A stretch of 64,000 nt of DNA from Methylobacterium sp. PvR107 (GCF_017833295.1 NZ_JAFIBW010000001.1:6076001-6140000); one strand, 5' to 3'. Positions 1-8,725 are shown, counted from the stretch's first letter. Numbers and translations are program-made. The notes: generated from the sequence alone by a model not told the origin.

Positions 1-405
1 GTGGTGAACATGCGGCCGCCCGCGCAGCTGATCCGGGCCGGCGTGCACGCGCTGCCGTGCCTCGGCGACGGGCGCCAGTCCGGCACCTCGGCCTCGCCGT
101 CGATCCTGAACGCCTCGCCGGAGGCGGCGGCGGGCGGCGGCCTCGCCCTGCTGCGCACCGGCGACCGCGTGCGGGTCGACCTGCGACGCGGAACCGCCGA
201 CATGCTGGTCGATGCCGACGAGATCGGCCGCCGCCGCCGCGCCCTGGAGGAGGCCGGCGGCTACGCCTATCCGGCCTCGCAGACCCCCTGGCAGGCGATG
301 CAGCGCGCCGCCGTCGGGCAGATGCATACCGGCGCGATCCTGGAGGGCGCCGAGCGCTTTCAGCGGATCGCGCAGACCAGCGGCCTGCCGCGCGACAACC
401 ACTGA
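1..405 (+). CDS. Sugar-acid dehydratase, IlvD/Edd family (3' end only)
   Basis: This is the C-terminal 134 residues of a dehydratase whose start lies upstream of the window. The segment contains the family signature around LPCLGDGRQSGTS followed by PSILNASPEAA and GGGLALLRTGDRV, which is the swivelling C-terminal domain of IlvD/Edd enzymes. The variant closing with a Gln-Arg-rich tail is typical of L-arabonate/D-xylonate/D-galactonate dehydratases rather than of IlvD, which fits the neighbours: a ketoglutarate semialdehyde dehydrogenase and a sugar 1-dehydrogenase. It would convert a sugar acid to the 2-keto-3-deoxy acid using an Fe-S cluster, in the cytoplasm. The exact substrate is inferred from context. 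Confidence 0.85.
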   Translation: MVNMRPPAQLIRAGVHALPCLGDGRQSGTSASPSILNASPEAAAGGGLALLRTGDRVRVDLRRGTADMLVDADEIGRRRRALEEAGGYAYPASQTPWQAMQRAAVGQMHTGAILEGAERFQRIAQTSGLPRDNH

Positions 406-459
406 GACACGGCGATCCCGGACCCGGCTGGGCTCGGGATCGGCCTGCGAATTCAAGGT

Positions 460-509
460 CCGCCCCGTCCTTCCGGGTTCCGCTTCGCGACCCCGGAAGG
501 ACGGGGCGG
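460..509. repeat. Perfect 18-bp inverted repeat, REP-like
   Basis: The arms at 460-477 and 492-509 are exact reverse complements separated by a 14-nt loop (gttccgcttcgcga). The loop and inner arm (ccgggttccgcttcgcgaccccgg) recur in near-identical form at about 32590-32613, so this is a dispersed palindromic unit and not only a terminator. It sits between the dehydratase and the end of the convergent GntR gene and could stop transcription from both sides, although there is no T-run. Confidence 0.6.
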
Positions 510-644
510 GCGATTGAGCCGCCTCTGCAGGAGCGTGGCGTCGATGGGCCGGGTCGAACACTTGGACCGGGCGGAGCCAGGAACCTTCGCGGGCGCGGAA
601 GGGGGGCCTGCCACCGAAGGGCAAGCCCTCGGAAACCGGGCCCC

Positions 645-1388
645 TCAGGGCCGCAGCGCCATCTCGGTGTCGGACAGAGCGAGGCGGATCAGCTCGGTCA
701 TCGTCGCGCGGGCGGCGGCCGGGTCCCCCGACACGATCGCCTCGTAGAGAGCCCGGTGATCGGGCATCGGGTCCCGCGGCATGACTTGGCGCCGATACTT
801 GAAGATCGTCGTCCAGGTGACCGCGGCCGCGATGGAACTCGACAGGGCCATCAAGGGGCCGTTGCGGGCGGCCTCCAGGATCAGGTCGTGAAAGGCCTGA
901 TCGGCGGCCCGCCCGGCCTCGGTGGCGAGGCCGTGGCGGCCCATCTCCTCGAGGGCGTGGCCCATCCGGGCGACGTCGAGGCTCGAGCGCCGCTCGGCGG
1001 CCAAGGCGGCCGCCGCCGGCTCGACGATCATCCGCAGCTCGAACAGGTCGCGGATGAAGGCCTCGCTCGGCTCCGCCTCGAAGGCCCAGGCCAGGATATC
1101 CGGGTCGAGCAGGTTCCACCGGCTCCGCTGGCTGACCCGCGTCCCGGTGCGCGGCCGGCTCTCGACGAGGCCCTTGGCGCTCAGGATGCGAATCGCCTCG
1201 CGATACGCGGTCCGCGACACGTTCAGCTGTTCCGAGAACTCGATCTCGCCCGGCAGCACGTCGCCGGGCGCGTAGCGGCCGCCCAGGATCGCGACGCCCA
1301 GATCCCGGGCGACCGATCCGTGGATGCGACGCGAGCCTGAGGCAAGCGGAAGCTTGATATCCTCCAGACCGCGACCCTGCCTCACCAC
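645..1388 (-). CDS. GntR-family (FadR/FCD) transcriptional regulator
   Basis: The 247-residue protein has an N-terminal winged helix (about residues 20-90, with VSRTAYREAIRIL as recognition helix) and a C-terminal FCD domain whose helical bundle shows the FELRMIVEPAAAALAA motif and the D..FH and DH metal or effector-binding residues. The start is set at the GTG at 1388 because GGAGGTG lies a few bases upstream; the open frame extends further but its N-terminal part is low-complexity. It is divergent from the semialdehyde dehydrogenase gene with about 140 bp between, so it probably controls that cluster in response to a sugar acid or keto acid. The effector is not identifiable from sequence. 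Confidence 0.85.
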   Translation of the reverse strand: MVRQGRGLEDIKLPLASGSRRIHGSVARDLGVAILGGRYAPGDVLPGEIEFSEQLNVSRTAYREAIRILSAKGLVESRPRTGTRVSQRSRWNLLDPDILAWAFEAEPSEAFIRDLFELRMIVEPAAAALAAERRSSLDVARMGHALEEMGRHGLATEAGRAADQAFHDLILEAARNGPLMALSSSIAAAVTWTTIFKYRRQVMPRDPMPDHRALYEAIVSGDPAAARATMTELIRLALSDTEMALRP

Positions 1389-1520
1389 GTCACCTCCGGT
1401 CCGAGCCACCGGTCCGGGGCAGGATCGCCGCGATCGTACTTGGAAGTTGTAGGAGCGCAAGCGGCGACACCCCCTGGGCGGAAGGGCCGCGGCGCTTGCG
1501 ACGCAGAGCAAACTGATCTA

Positions 1521-1540
1521 GTTTATTTGTATGAGTAAAC
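1521..1540. promoter_or_regulatory. Inverted repeat GTTTA-N10-TAAAC over the dehydrogenase start
   Basis: The arms GTTTA (1521-1525) and TAAAC (1536-1540) flank TTTGTATGAG and overlap the ATG at 1531. The centre resembles the TTGTAT half-sites bound by FCD-type GntR regulators, and the regulator gene is divergent. No ribosome-binding site is visible before the ATG, so the message may be leaderless. Operator function is an inference. Confidence 0.35.
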
Positions 1541-3138
1541 AGGCTGCAGAGCACGGAGCGATCCGGGGTAGCGCCCTGATCGGTGCCGCGGAGGTAACGA
1601 CCGAGGAGACCTTCCAGGCGTTCGATCCGGCGTCCGGGGCGGCGCTGGAACCGCGCTTCGCGGTGGCTGGAACACGGGAGGTCGCGGCGGCCTGCGCGCT
1701 CGCCGACGCGGCGTTCCCGAGCTACGCGGAGACCGATCCCGGGACGCGCGCGCAGGCCCTGGAAGCGGCGGCGGCGGGCATCGCCGATCTCGGCCCGTCC
1801 CTCATCGAACGGGCGATGGCCGAGACCGGGCTGCCCCGTGCGCGCCTGGAGGGCGAGCGGGCCCGCACGGTCGGCCAGCTCCGCCTGTTCGCGGATCTCG
1901 TCCGGTCGGGCGCGTGGGTCCGGGCGACGATCGATCCGGCGCTGCCGGAACGACAGCCGCTGCCGCGGCCGGACCTGCGCCGGCGCCATGTCGCGATCGG
2001 GCCCGTGGCGGTGTTCGGGGCGAGCAACTTCCCGCTCGCCTTCTCGGTGGCGGGCGGCGACACCGCCTCGGCACTCGCGGCCGGTTGCCCGGTCGTGGTG
2101 AAGGGTCATCCCGCCCATCCCGGAACCGGGGAGCTGGTGGCGCGGGCCCTGCGCGCGGCTTTGGCCGCCTCGGGCCTGCACGCGGGCGTGTTCTCCTACC
2201 TTCCGGGACCGTCGAACGCCCTCGGCGCCGCGCTGGTCGCCGATCCCCGGATCAAGGCCGTGGGCTTCACCGGGTCGCGCGGGGGCGGGCTCGCGCTGAT
2301 GCGGGTGGCGGCCGGCCGTCCCGAGCCGATCCCGGTCTATGCCGAGATGAGCGCGGTCAATCCCGTCCTGCTCCTGCCCGGTGCGCTGCGGGACCGAGGG
2401 ACCGGCCTCGCGGCCGGCTTCGTCCAGTCCCTGACGCTGGGCGCCGGCCAGTTCTGCACCAATCCGGGCCTGCTGATCGGGATCGCGGGTCCCGAGATCG
2501 ACGCCTTCGCGGAGGCGGCCGGGGCGGCGATCCGGGCGAGCGTGCCGCACACGATGCTGACCGCCGACATCCGCGACCGCTTCGAGCACGCGGTGGCCGC
2601 GATGGCGGACCGCCCGGGCGTGACGGTCGCGGCGCGCGGGAGCACGGCCGGACCGGGCGGCGCCCCCGCCACCTTGCTGCGCACGGACGCGCGCAGCTTC
2701 CTGGCGAACCCGGCGCTCGCCGACGAGATGTTCGGCCCCGCGGCGATCCTGGTGGCGGCCGCCGGCCTGGCGGAGATCATCCGGGTCATCACGGCCCTCG
2801 GGGGGCAGCTCACGGCGACGCTGCACCTCGACCGCGCGGACGAGCATCTCGCCGCCGGGCTGGTGCCGCTGCTGGCGCGCAAGGCCGGCCGCATCCTCGC
2901 CAATGGCTGGCCCACCGGCGTGGAGGTCGCCCCCGCGATGGTGCATGGCGGCCCGTTCCCGGCGACCTCGGACAGCCGCAGCACCTCGGTCGGCACCCTG
3001 GCGATCGAGCGGTTCCTGCGCCCGGTCTGCTACCAGGACCTGCCCGACGCGCTGCTGCCGGCGCCCCTGCGTCCGGCCAATCCCTGGCGCCTTGCGCGCC
3101 GGATCGACGGCACCCTCAACCCGCCGCCGGATCCCTGA
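1531..3138 (+). CDS. Alpha-ketoglutarate semialdehyde (2,5-dioxopentanoate) dehydrogenase
   Basis: This 535-residue aldehyde dehydrogenase belongs to the long KGSADH group (EC 1.2.1.26). Visible landmarks are the cofactor-site stretch GPVAVFGASNFPLAFS, FTGSRGGG, the general-base Glu272 in VYAEMSAVNP, and the catalytic Cys309 in GAGQFCTNPG. It oxidises alpha-ketoglutarate semialdehyde to alpha-ketoglutarate, the last step of non-phosphorylative pentose or sugar-acid degradation. Its neighbours encode a sugar-acid dehydratase, an AraD1-family protein and a sugar 1-dehydrogenase, which supports this assignment over a generic aldehyde dehydrogenase. The ATG at 1531 has no clear Shine-Dalgarno but fits the usual N-terminus of the family. 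Confidence 0.85.
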   Translation: MSKQAAEHGAIRGSALIGAAEVTTEETFQAFDPASGAALEPRFAVAGTREVAAACALADAAFPSYAETDPGTRAQALEAAAAGIADLGPSLIERAMAETGLPRARLEGERARTVGQLRLFADLVRSGAWVRATIDPALPERQPLPRPDLRRRHVAIGPVAVFGASNFPLAFSVAGGDTASALAAGCPVVVKGHPAHPGTGELVARALRAALAASGLHAGVFSYLPGPSNALGAALVADPRIKAVGFTGSRGGGLALMRVAAGRPEPIPVYAEMSAVNPVLLLPGALRDRGTGLAAGFVQSLTLGAGQFCTNPGLLIGIAGPEIDAFAEAAGAAIRASVPHTMLTADIRDRFEHAVAAMADRPGVTVAARGSTAGPGGAPATLLRTDARSFLANPALADEMFGPAAILVAAAGLAEIIRVITALGGQLTATLHLDRADEHLAAGLVPLLARKAGRILANGWPTGVEVAPAMVHGGPFPATSDSRSTSVGTLAIERFLRPVCYQDLPDALLPAPLRPANPWRLARRIDGTLNPPPDP

Positions 3139-3209
3139 CAGGCCATCGCGCCCGCAGAAGGCGCGTCTTCGGGGCGACCCAACGCGGCCGCTCCCGGGAG
3201 GAACGCAAC

Positions 3210-4195
3210 ATGGGACAATCACTCCTACAATTCCGTCGGCCCGACGGGACGCGGGGCGTGGCGTGGCGCTGCCGGCCGATGGCCTGGCCCGCCAGATCCT
3301 CGGCGTCGACAGCGTCCTCGCGCTGGCGCGACAGGCCCTCGCGGCCGGGGACGATCTGGCCGCGACGGCGGCCCGGGCCGGGCTGGGCGAGGCCGTCGAT
3401 CTCGACACCGTGCGCCTGCTCCCGCCGATCGACCACGCGGATCCCGCGCACCTGCTGCTCAGCGGCACCGGCCTGACGCATCTCGGCTCCGCGGAGGGGC
3501 GGGACAGGATGCACCGCGCCGCGGCGGCCGATCCGGCGCCGACCGACTCGATGCGCATGTTCCGGATGGGCGTCGAGGGCGGCAGGCCGGCGCCGGGAGA
3601 GGCGGGCGTCCAGCCGGAATGGTTCTACAAGGGCGACGGCTCCTGCCTGATCGCCTCCGGCGAGCCGCTGGTCTCGCCGGCCTTCGCCCTCGACGGCGGC
3701 GAGGAACCGGAGATTGCCGGGATCTACCAGATCGACGCCGCCGGCACGCCGGTGCGCCTCGGCTTCGCCCTCGCCAACGAGTTCTCCGACCACGTGACGG
3801 AGCGCGGCAACGACCTGTGGCTCGCGCATTCGAAGCTCCGCCCGGCCGCGCTCGGCCCGGAGCTGTGGCTCGGCGCCCTGCCGCCGGACGTGCGCGGCGT
3901 GAGCCGCATCCTGCGCGACGGCACCGTGCTCTGGGAGAAGCCGTTCCTCTCGGGGGAGGCGAACATGTCCCACACCGTCGAAAACCTGGAGCGGCACCAT
4001 TTCAAATACGCGCCGTTCCGCCGGCCCGGCGACGTGCATGTCCACTGCTTCGGAACCGCCACGCTCTCGTTCAGCGACGGCGTCACCGCCCGGCCCGGCG
4101 ACGTGTTCGAGATCGAAGCCGCCCCGTTCGCGCTGCCCCTGCGCAATGCCCTGGCGGTCGCCCCAGCGGCCGATCCAACCGTGACGGTGCTGTGA
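3210..4195 (+). pseudogene. AraD1-family (FAH-fold) protein, frameshifted by a 5-bp duplication
   Basis: The gene starts at ATG 3210 behind GGGAGGAACGCAAC and reads MGQSLLQFRRPDGTRGVA, then loses frame. The rest of the protein (LPADGLARQIL to the end at 4195, including SMRMFRMGVEGG, WFYKGDG, NEFSDHVTE and LWEKPFLSGEANMSH) lies in another frame. The junction at 3255-3269 is a tandem GGCGT-GGCGT-GGCGC; removing one GGCGT restores one continuous frame. The family (AraD1, related to fumarylacetoacetase-fold enzymes) acts on 2-keto-3-deoxy sugar acids and usually sits in arabinose or galactose clusters. A rescued start at GTG 3263 would give about 310 residues but lacks a ribosome-binding site. 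A sequencing error cannot be excluded. Confidence 0.75.
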
Positions 4196-4196
4196 G

Positions 4197-5123
4197 ATGG
4201 CGAACCCGATCCGCATCGGGCTGGTGGGCGTCGGCAAGATCGCCCGCGACCAGCACCTGCCGGTGATCGGCGCCTCGCCGGACTACACCCTCGCGGCGGT
4301 GGCGAGCCGCCAGGGTACGTATGACGGGGTGCCGAACTACCGGACCCTGCCCGAGATGCTCGCGGGTCGGCACGGTCTCGAGGCGGTGGCCCTGTGCCAG
4401 CCGCCGCAGGCCCGGTTCGAGGCGGCCCTGGCGGCGATCGAGGCGGGCCTCCACGTCTTCCTGGAGAAGCCCCCGGGGGCGAGCCTGGCCGAGATCGGGC
4501 TTCTCGTGGCGGCGGCGCGGGCGCGGGGCGTGAGCCTCTTCGCCAGCTGGCACTCCCGATACGCGTCCGGCGTCGAGCCCGCGCGGCGCTGGCTGGCGGG
4601 GCGCCGGATCCGCGCGGTGTCGATCGCCTGGATGGAGGATGTCCGCCACTGGCACCCGGGCCAGGACTGGATCTGGGAAGCCGGCGGGATGGGCGTGTTC
4701 GATCCGGGGATCAACGCCCTGTCGATCGCGACCCGCATCCTGCCGCCCTTCTTCCTGACCGGCGCGATCCTGGAGGTTCCGGCGAACCGGCAGGCGCCGA
4801 TCGCCGCCGACCTGCGCTTCGGGGACGCCGCCGGCACCCCGATCCGGGCCGTGTTCGACTGGCGCCAGACCGGTCCGCAGACCTGGGACATCCGGGTGGA
4901 GACCGACGACGGGACCCTGGTGCTGTCGCGGGGCGGCGCGGTCCTCACGATCGACGGCCGGGACCAGCCGCTGCCGCCCGAGGCCGAGTACCGCGGCCTC
5001 TACGACCGTTTCGCCGCCTTGGTCCGCTCCGGCGCCAGCGACGTCGACCTGAATCCGCTCACCCATGTCGCCGACGCCTTCCTGCGCGGCGAGCGCCGGA
5101 CCGTGGAGGCCTTCACGGACTGA
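4197..5123 (+). CDS. Sugar 1-dehydrogenase (L-arabinose/D-galactose type), Gfo/Idh/MocA family
   Basis: A 308-residue oxidoreductase with an N-terminal Rossmann motif (GLVGVGKIARDQHLPVI) and the Gfo/Idh/MocA catalytic EKPP motif (Lys91). The HWHPGQDWIWEAGGMGVFDPG stretch is characteristic of the D-galactose/L-arabinose 1-dehydrogenase subgroup. It would oxidise the aldose to its 1,4-lactone with NAD(P)+ in the cytoplasm, feeding the lactonase, dehydratase and semialdehyde dehydrogenase encoded around it. The start codon is one base after the stop of the AraD1 gene, so the two are translationally linked. Substrate preference between arabinose and galactose cannot be settled from sequence. Confidence 0.8.
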   Translation: MANPIRIGLVGVGKIARDQHLPVIGASPDYTLAAVASRQGTYDGVPNYRTLPEMLAGRHGLEAVALCQPPQARFEAALAAIEAGLHVFLEKPPGASLAEIGLLVAAARARGVSLFASWHSRYASGVEPARRWLAGRRIRAVSIAWMEDVRHWHPGQDWIWEAGGMGVFDPGINALSIATRILPPFFLTGAILEVPANRQAPIAADLRFGDAAGTPIRAVFDWRQTGPQTWDIRVETDDGTLVLSRGGAVLTIDGRDQPLPPEAEYRGLYDRFAALVRSGASDVDLNPLTHVADAFLRGERRTVEAFTD

Positions 5124-5195
5124 CCGGCACGGGTCCGAGCGGAACACGAACGCGACAGAGCCGATCAGGGCCGCGCGTCATTGGGGGAGTCAATC

Positions 5196-6725
5196 ATGAG
5201 GAAGACCACGCGATGGGCGGCGCTCGCCTTGTGCGCCGTCACGGTCTCGGCGGGCATAGGGCCGGCCGAGGCCCAACAGGCGGATCCCGCCCTCGACGGG
5301 GCACCGGCTCTGGTGCGGCCGGGCCCGAAGGCGAGCCGCGCGCAGAAGGCTCAGTACCGCGCGAACCGCGCCCGGCGCCGGACCATCCGTGAGGCCCGGA
5401 GCTTCGCGGGCGCCAGCAGCGCGGCGGCCTCGAGCATCGCGCAGGGCAGCACCGCGGCCCCGCCCAGCCTGCCGCCCGGCACGCTCGACCTCGGCAACGG
5501 GATCACCATGGTCCTGAACTACACGGGCGAGTTCGCCGCCAACCCGAAGGGCGGGATCCGCCAGGGCTCGGATTATGCCGGCCAGGTGTTCTTCGGCCTC
5601 GACGCCGATCTCGGCCGCCTCGCCGGGATCGACGGCGGCGCGGTCCACGCCATCGTGACGGAGCGCCACGGGCGCAGCCTGTCGAACGACTTCATCGGCA
5701 ACACCACCAGCGTGCAGGAGATCTACGGCGGCGGCCAGACCGCGCATCTCTCGTCGCTGTCCTACGAGCAGAAGCTGTTCGACAACCGCCTCGACGTCGA
5801 GGTCGGCCGCCTCCTGGCCAATCCGAACTTCCTGGCCTCGCCGTTCTACTGCAACTTCCAGAACAACGGCATCTGCGGCGCTCCGAAGGGGGTGTTCAAG
5901 ATGACGAACCTCACGTGGTGGCCGATCGCAACCTGGGGCGCCCACGGCAAGGCCTGGGTCACCGACACGGTGTTCGTGCATGCCGGCGTCTACGAGGTGA
6001 ATCCGCGCGATCAGCAGGACGACCAGAACGGCATCGACTAGTCGACCCGGGGCGCCACCGGCGTCGTGGTGCCGGTGGAGGTCGGCTACTCGACCAATTT
6101 CGGCAACGACCCGCTTCCGCGCAACTACGGCATCGGCGCGATCATCGACCAGTCGGACTACACGGATCCGGTGCAGGACGTGCGCCGGGGCGCCTACCTG
6201 CTCAGCGGCCTCGACCCGCTGACCCGGTTCGGCCGGTCGGCGATCTACGCCCGGTTCGACCAGATGGTCTGGCGTCCGGATCCGACCGCCGTCCAGGGCC
6301 TGACCCTGTTCGGGACCTTCCTGGCCGGGACCGGCGGCCGCCAGTACGAAGACTACTTCCTGAACGGCGGCGCCGTCCTCACCGGCACTTTCCCGGGCCG
6401 TCCCTACGATATCTTGGGCGTCGGCTTCGCGCTGGAGCATTTCTCGCCGCTCGGCCTCGCCAATTACCGGGCCGCGCGTGCGTCGCTCGGCCTCGACAAC
6501 CGCGGCATCGCCGCCACGCAGACCATCCTGGAGCTGAGCTACGGTATCCAGCTCACCCCGGCGGTGCGCCTGATGCCGAACCTGCAATACGTCATCAACC
6601 CGCAGCCGCAGGAGAAATTCGCCTTCCGGCCGCGGGCGATCCCCGATGCCGTCGTGGTCGGCGCGAAGCTGTCGGTGGACCTGTTCACGCTGGCGGGCCT
6701 CGCCAGGGGGCCGGGCAGCAACTGA
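5196..6725 (+). pseudogene. OprB-type carbohydrate-selective porin with in-frame amber codon
   Basis: ATG 5196 follows GGGGGAG at good spacing and begins a Sec signal peptide (MRKTTRWAALALCAVTV, cleavage near AEAQ). The mature part has OprB features: LNYTGEFAANPKGG, VGRLLANPNFL, FYCNFQNNGICG, and beta-strand repeats up to the end at 6725. A TAG at 6039-6041 interrupts the frame after DDQNGID; the same frame resumes with STRGATGVVVPVEVGYSTNF. OprB homologues carry Trp at this site, so a TGG to TAG change is the simplest explanation. Unless suppressed, no complete barrel is made. The porin would have admitted the sugars oxidised by the neighbouring enzymes. Confidence 0.8.
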
Positions 6726-6732
6726 CGCCGGG

Positions 6733-6805
6733 CCCGGAGCGTCGCGGGCCGGCCCGCGACGCTCCGGGTTGATCGAGACCGGCCGCGCGGATCATCCGCG
6801 CGGCC
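6733..6805. terminator. Two strong perfect hairpins after the porin gene
   Basis: Positions 6733-6768 form a perfect 36-bp palindrome (arms cccggagcgtcgcgggcc and its complement), and 6781-6805 form a second perfect hairpin with 12-bp arms around a single C. They lie eight bases after the porin stop. Neither has a T-run, so the role may be transcript protection or Rho-linked termination. Confidence 0.5.
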
Positions 6806-6927
6806 GCACCGTTTCCGGGCGCGCCCGGACGGGCCGGCGCCGCCGGGCGCTCGACCGGGGGGGTCCGATACCCGGGTGGCGCGCCATCCGCCGGAACCTC
6901 CGGCCCGGCGCCGCATTGACTCTCAGA

Positions 6928-6942
6928 TTATAGTTGTTCTAA
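6928..6942. promoter_or_regulatory. ICE-like site TTATAG-TTG-TTCTAA
   Basis: An imperfect palindrome resembling the Irr/iron-control element (TTAGAA-N3-TTCTAA) lies about 50 bp before the small Cys-rich gene. The right half TTCTAATTC is identical to that of the site at 17290-17304 upstream of the FecI-type sigma gene. The local AT-richness stands out in this GC-rich window. Regulator identity is inferred only. Confidence 0.35.
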
Positions 6943-6991
6943 TTCGCAAGAGAGAACGGCACCACGCCGATCCGATCAGGAGACCCGCGAC

Positions 6992-7192
6992 ATGGCCAAC
7001 GCGCATTGCGAGAGCTGCAAGTTCTTCGACGAGCACAAGGGCAATGGCGCCGCCGCCCTGGGCGACGCCGGCCTGTGCCGGTTCAACCCGCCGGTCAGCC
7101 AGCCGGAGCCGGAATCCAAGGGCCTGTGGCCGGTGGTCTCGTCGGGCGACTGGTGCGGCCACTTCACGGCCGAGATGACCGCGGCCGAGTAA
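6992..7192 (+). CDS. Small Cys-rich conserved protein
   Basis: A 66-residue protein with four cysteines in the pattern HCESCKFFDE, GLCRFNPP and GDWCGHF, which would suit a small zinc or iron-binding knuckle. The gene has a clear ribosome-binding site (AGGAGACCCGCGAC before ATG), its own terminator at 7217-7244 and a possible iron-control element upstream, so it forms an independent unit. Similar short proteins are common in Methylobacterium and relatives, but no function is known to me. Confidence 0.75.
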   Translation: MANAHCESCKFFDEHKGNGAAALGDAGLCRFNPPVSQPEPESKGLWPVVSSGDWCGHFTAEMTAAE

Positions 7193-7216
7193 GCCCTCCG
7201 CCACGGCGGATGATCG

Positions 7217-7244
7217 GGGCCAGCCATCGCGGCTGGCCCTTTTT
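7217..7244 (+). terminator. Intrinsic terminator
   Basis: The stem GGGCCAGCC / GGCTGGCCC (7217-7225 and 7231-7239) has a 5-nt loop and is followed by TTTTT (7240-7244). It lies 25 bp after the stop of the small Cys-rich gene. Confidence 0.85.
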
Positions 7245-7265
7245 CGTGCGCCGCGCCGGGCGCGA

Positions 7266-7811
7266 TCAGCTCGGCCCGGCGGCCAAGTCGATCGCGTAGA
7301 GGTGCGCCTTGGACGTGATGAACCGGCGCGCCTCCCCCGGACCGAAGCAGCAATTCGAGCAGACCGGGATCAGTCCGAGCCGGTGACCGTCCACCGAGAA
7401 GACCTGAATGCCGGCCCCGGAACGCGTCCAGATCCAGCCGCCGCGGTCGACGCACAGCCCATCCGGAACGCCGGGCTCGGCCTCGACGACGGCGCGCCTC
7501 TCGCCCAGTGTCTGATCGGCCGCCACCGGGCAGGCCTAGATCCTGTGCCCGTCGCCACCCGCCGTGTGCGCGGTGTCGGTGACGTCGAGCGTGCGCCCGT
7601 CGGGCGCGAAGGCGAGGCCCTTGGGCTGTCCGCGCGCGGCCACGCACGTCAGGGCGGCGCTGGCCGGATCGAAGCGGTAGACGTTGTGATGGCCCGGATC
7701 GGGCTCGGCGAGGCGGCCCTGCCGCGGCGTGTTCAGCGCTGAGGCCGCCCGTTCGACTCGGCACCGGATGCGCGCGCGCACCGCATTGCCGGACCGCACC
7801 GCACAAACCAT
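7266..7811 (-). pseudogene. SMP-30/gluconolactonase family remnant
   Basis: Two pieces in the same frame match the C-terminal half of sugar lactonases: NVYRFDPASAALTCVA, GLAFAPDGRTL and VTDTAHTAGGDGHRI, then after a TAG at 7536-7538 VEAEPGVPDGLCVDRGGWIWT and FITSKAHLYAIDL. The first half of the beta-propeller, including the metal-binding residues near the N-terminus, is missing; only unrelated sequence precedes NVYRF. Both the truncation and the amber codon mark it as dead. A lactonase is the step between the sugar dehydrogenase and the dehydratase, so it probably belonged to the adjoining pathway. Confidence 0.7.
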
Positions 7812-8150
7812 CGCGACTTAGCAGAATGTCTCATCGGCCAGCCTCTGTGGAGTAATTTATCCCAGAAATCGCCGGCTCAAGAGACGAAACCATCGTCGTC
7901 GGCTGTTTTGAGACAGACCGCGATGGTCGATCGCGCGCAATCCGCCAATCATGCGAGATAAAACAGGGCTCGAAAACCGCGATCGTGAGGAGAATATTTT
8001 TCTCTTACGGAGGAATTCGGAAAGCCGTTTCATTGACGTCGGTCGCGCCGGCCATCAATTCTGGTGCCCGGTTTGGATGTCCGATCGCGCAGCCTCCGTT
8101 CCTCGCGACGGAAGCGATTCGCCCTCCCGCCCCACCGCAAGGCACCTGGA
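7812..8150. other. Intergenic region before the sulfonate operon
   Basis: No convincing gene is seen. The stretch is relatively AT-rich (for example gaatatttttctcttac near 7993) and probably carries the operon promoter and sulfur-control sites, but I could not assign a specific element. TTGACG at 8034 is a possible -35 without a good -10. Confidence 0.4.
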
Positions 8151-8717
8151 ATGACACGACCGAGACTCGTCGGGCTGAGCGCGAACCTGCAGCGCCCGTC
8201 CAAGACACGCACCCTGGTGGATGCCGTGCTGCGCGAGGCGAGCGCCCAGGCCGCCCTCGACGCCCGCATCCTCGACTTCGTCGATGCCGGCCCGGGTCTC
8301 GGGGCCGCCTGGAGCCGCGACCAGCTCGCGCCGGCCGCCCGCAGCGTGCTCGCGGCGGTCGAGGAGGCGGACGGGCTCGTGGTCGGCTCGCCGGTCTACA
8401 AGGGCGCCTATACCGGCCTGTTCAAGCACCTGTTCGACCTGGTCGATCCGGCAGTGCTGGCCGGCAAGCCCGTGGCCATCGTGGCCACCGGCGGCGGTCC
8501 ACGCCACGCCCTCGTGGTCGAGCACGCCTTCCGGCCGCTGTTCGGATTCTTCGGCGCGCTCCAGATCCCGACGGCGGTCTACGCCTCCGATTCCGATTTC
8601 AGCGACGGCGTGCTGACCGACGTCGGCGTGCGCGCCCGCGCCACCGAGGCCGGCGGGCAGCTCGCCGCGCTGCTCCTCCATCGTGCGGCCCCGCTCGCGC
8701 TCGCCGCGGCGGAGTAA
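8151..8717 (+). CDS. msuE: NADH-dependent FMN reductase, MsuE type
   Basis: A 188-residue flavodoxin-like reductase with LVGLSANLQRPSKTRTL (FMN phosphate loop), GSPVYKGAYTGLFKHLFDLV and ATGGGPRHALVVEHAFRPL, closely following the MsuE/SsuE pattern. It supplies reduced FMN to the monooxygenase encoded at the end of the operon (SsuD), allowing sulfite release from alkanesulfonates under sulfate limitation. ATG 8151 was chosen because the family N-terminus starts there, although the ribosome-binding site is weak. It is the first gene of a six-gene unit with short gaps or overlaps. Confidence 0.85.
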   Translation: MTRPRLVGLSANLQRPSKTRTLVDAVLREASAQAALDARILDFVDAGPGLGAAWSRDQLAPAARSVLAAVEEADGLVVGSPVYKGAYTGLFKHLFDLVDPAVLAGKPVAIVATGGGPRHALVVEHAFRPLFGFFGALQIPTAVYASDSDFSDGVLTDVGVRARATEAGGQLAALLLHRAAPLALAAAE

Positions 8718-8725
8718 GGCGGCCG

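Noticed and set aside
57..1340. Long Arg/Pro-rich open frames on both strands
   Set aside because: They are shadows of real genes in high-GC DNA, with low-complexity composition and no family motif.
6039..6041. Amber recoding by a pyrrolysine-like system
   Set aside because: No supporting tRNA or enzyme is in the window, other genes use TAG as a normal stop, and decay explains the lesions.
7951..8154. Open frame of 67 residues before msuE
   Set aside because: No motif or ribosome-binding site, and composition is unlike a protein; more likely leader DNA.
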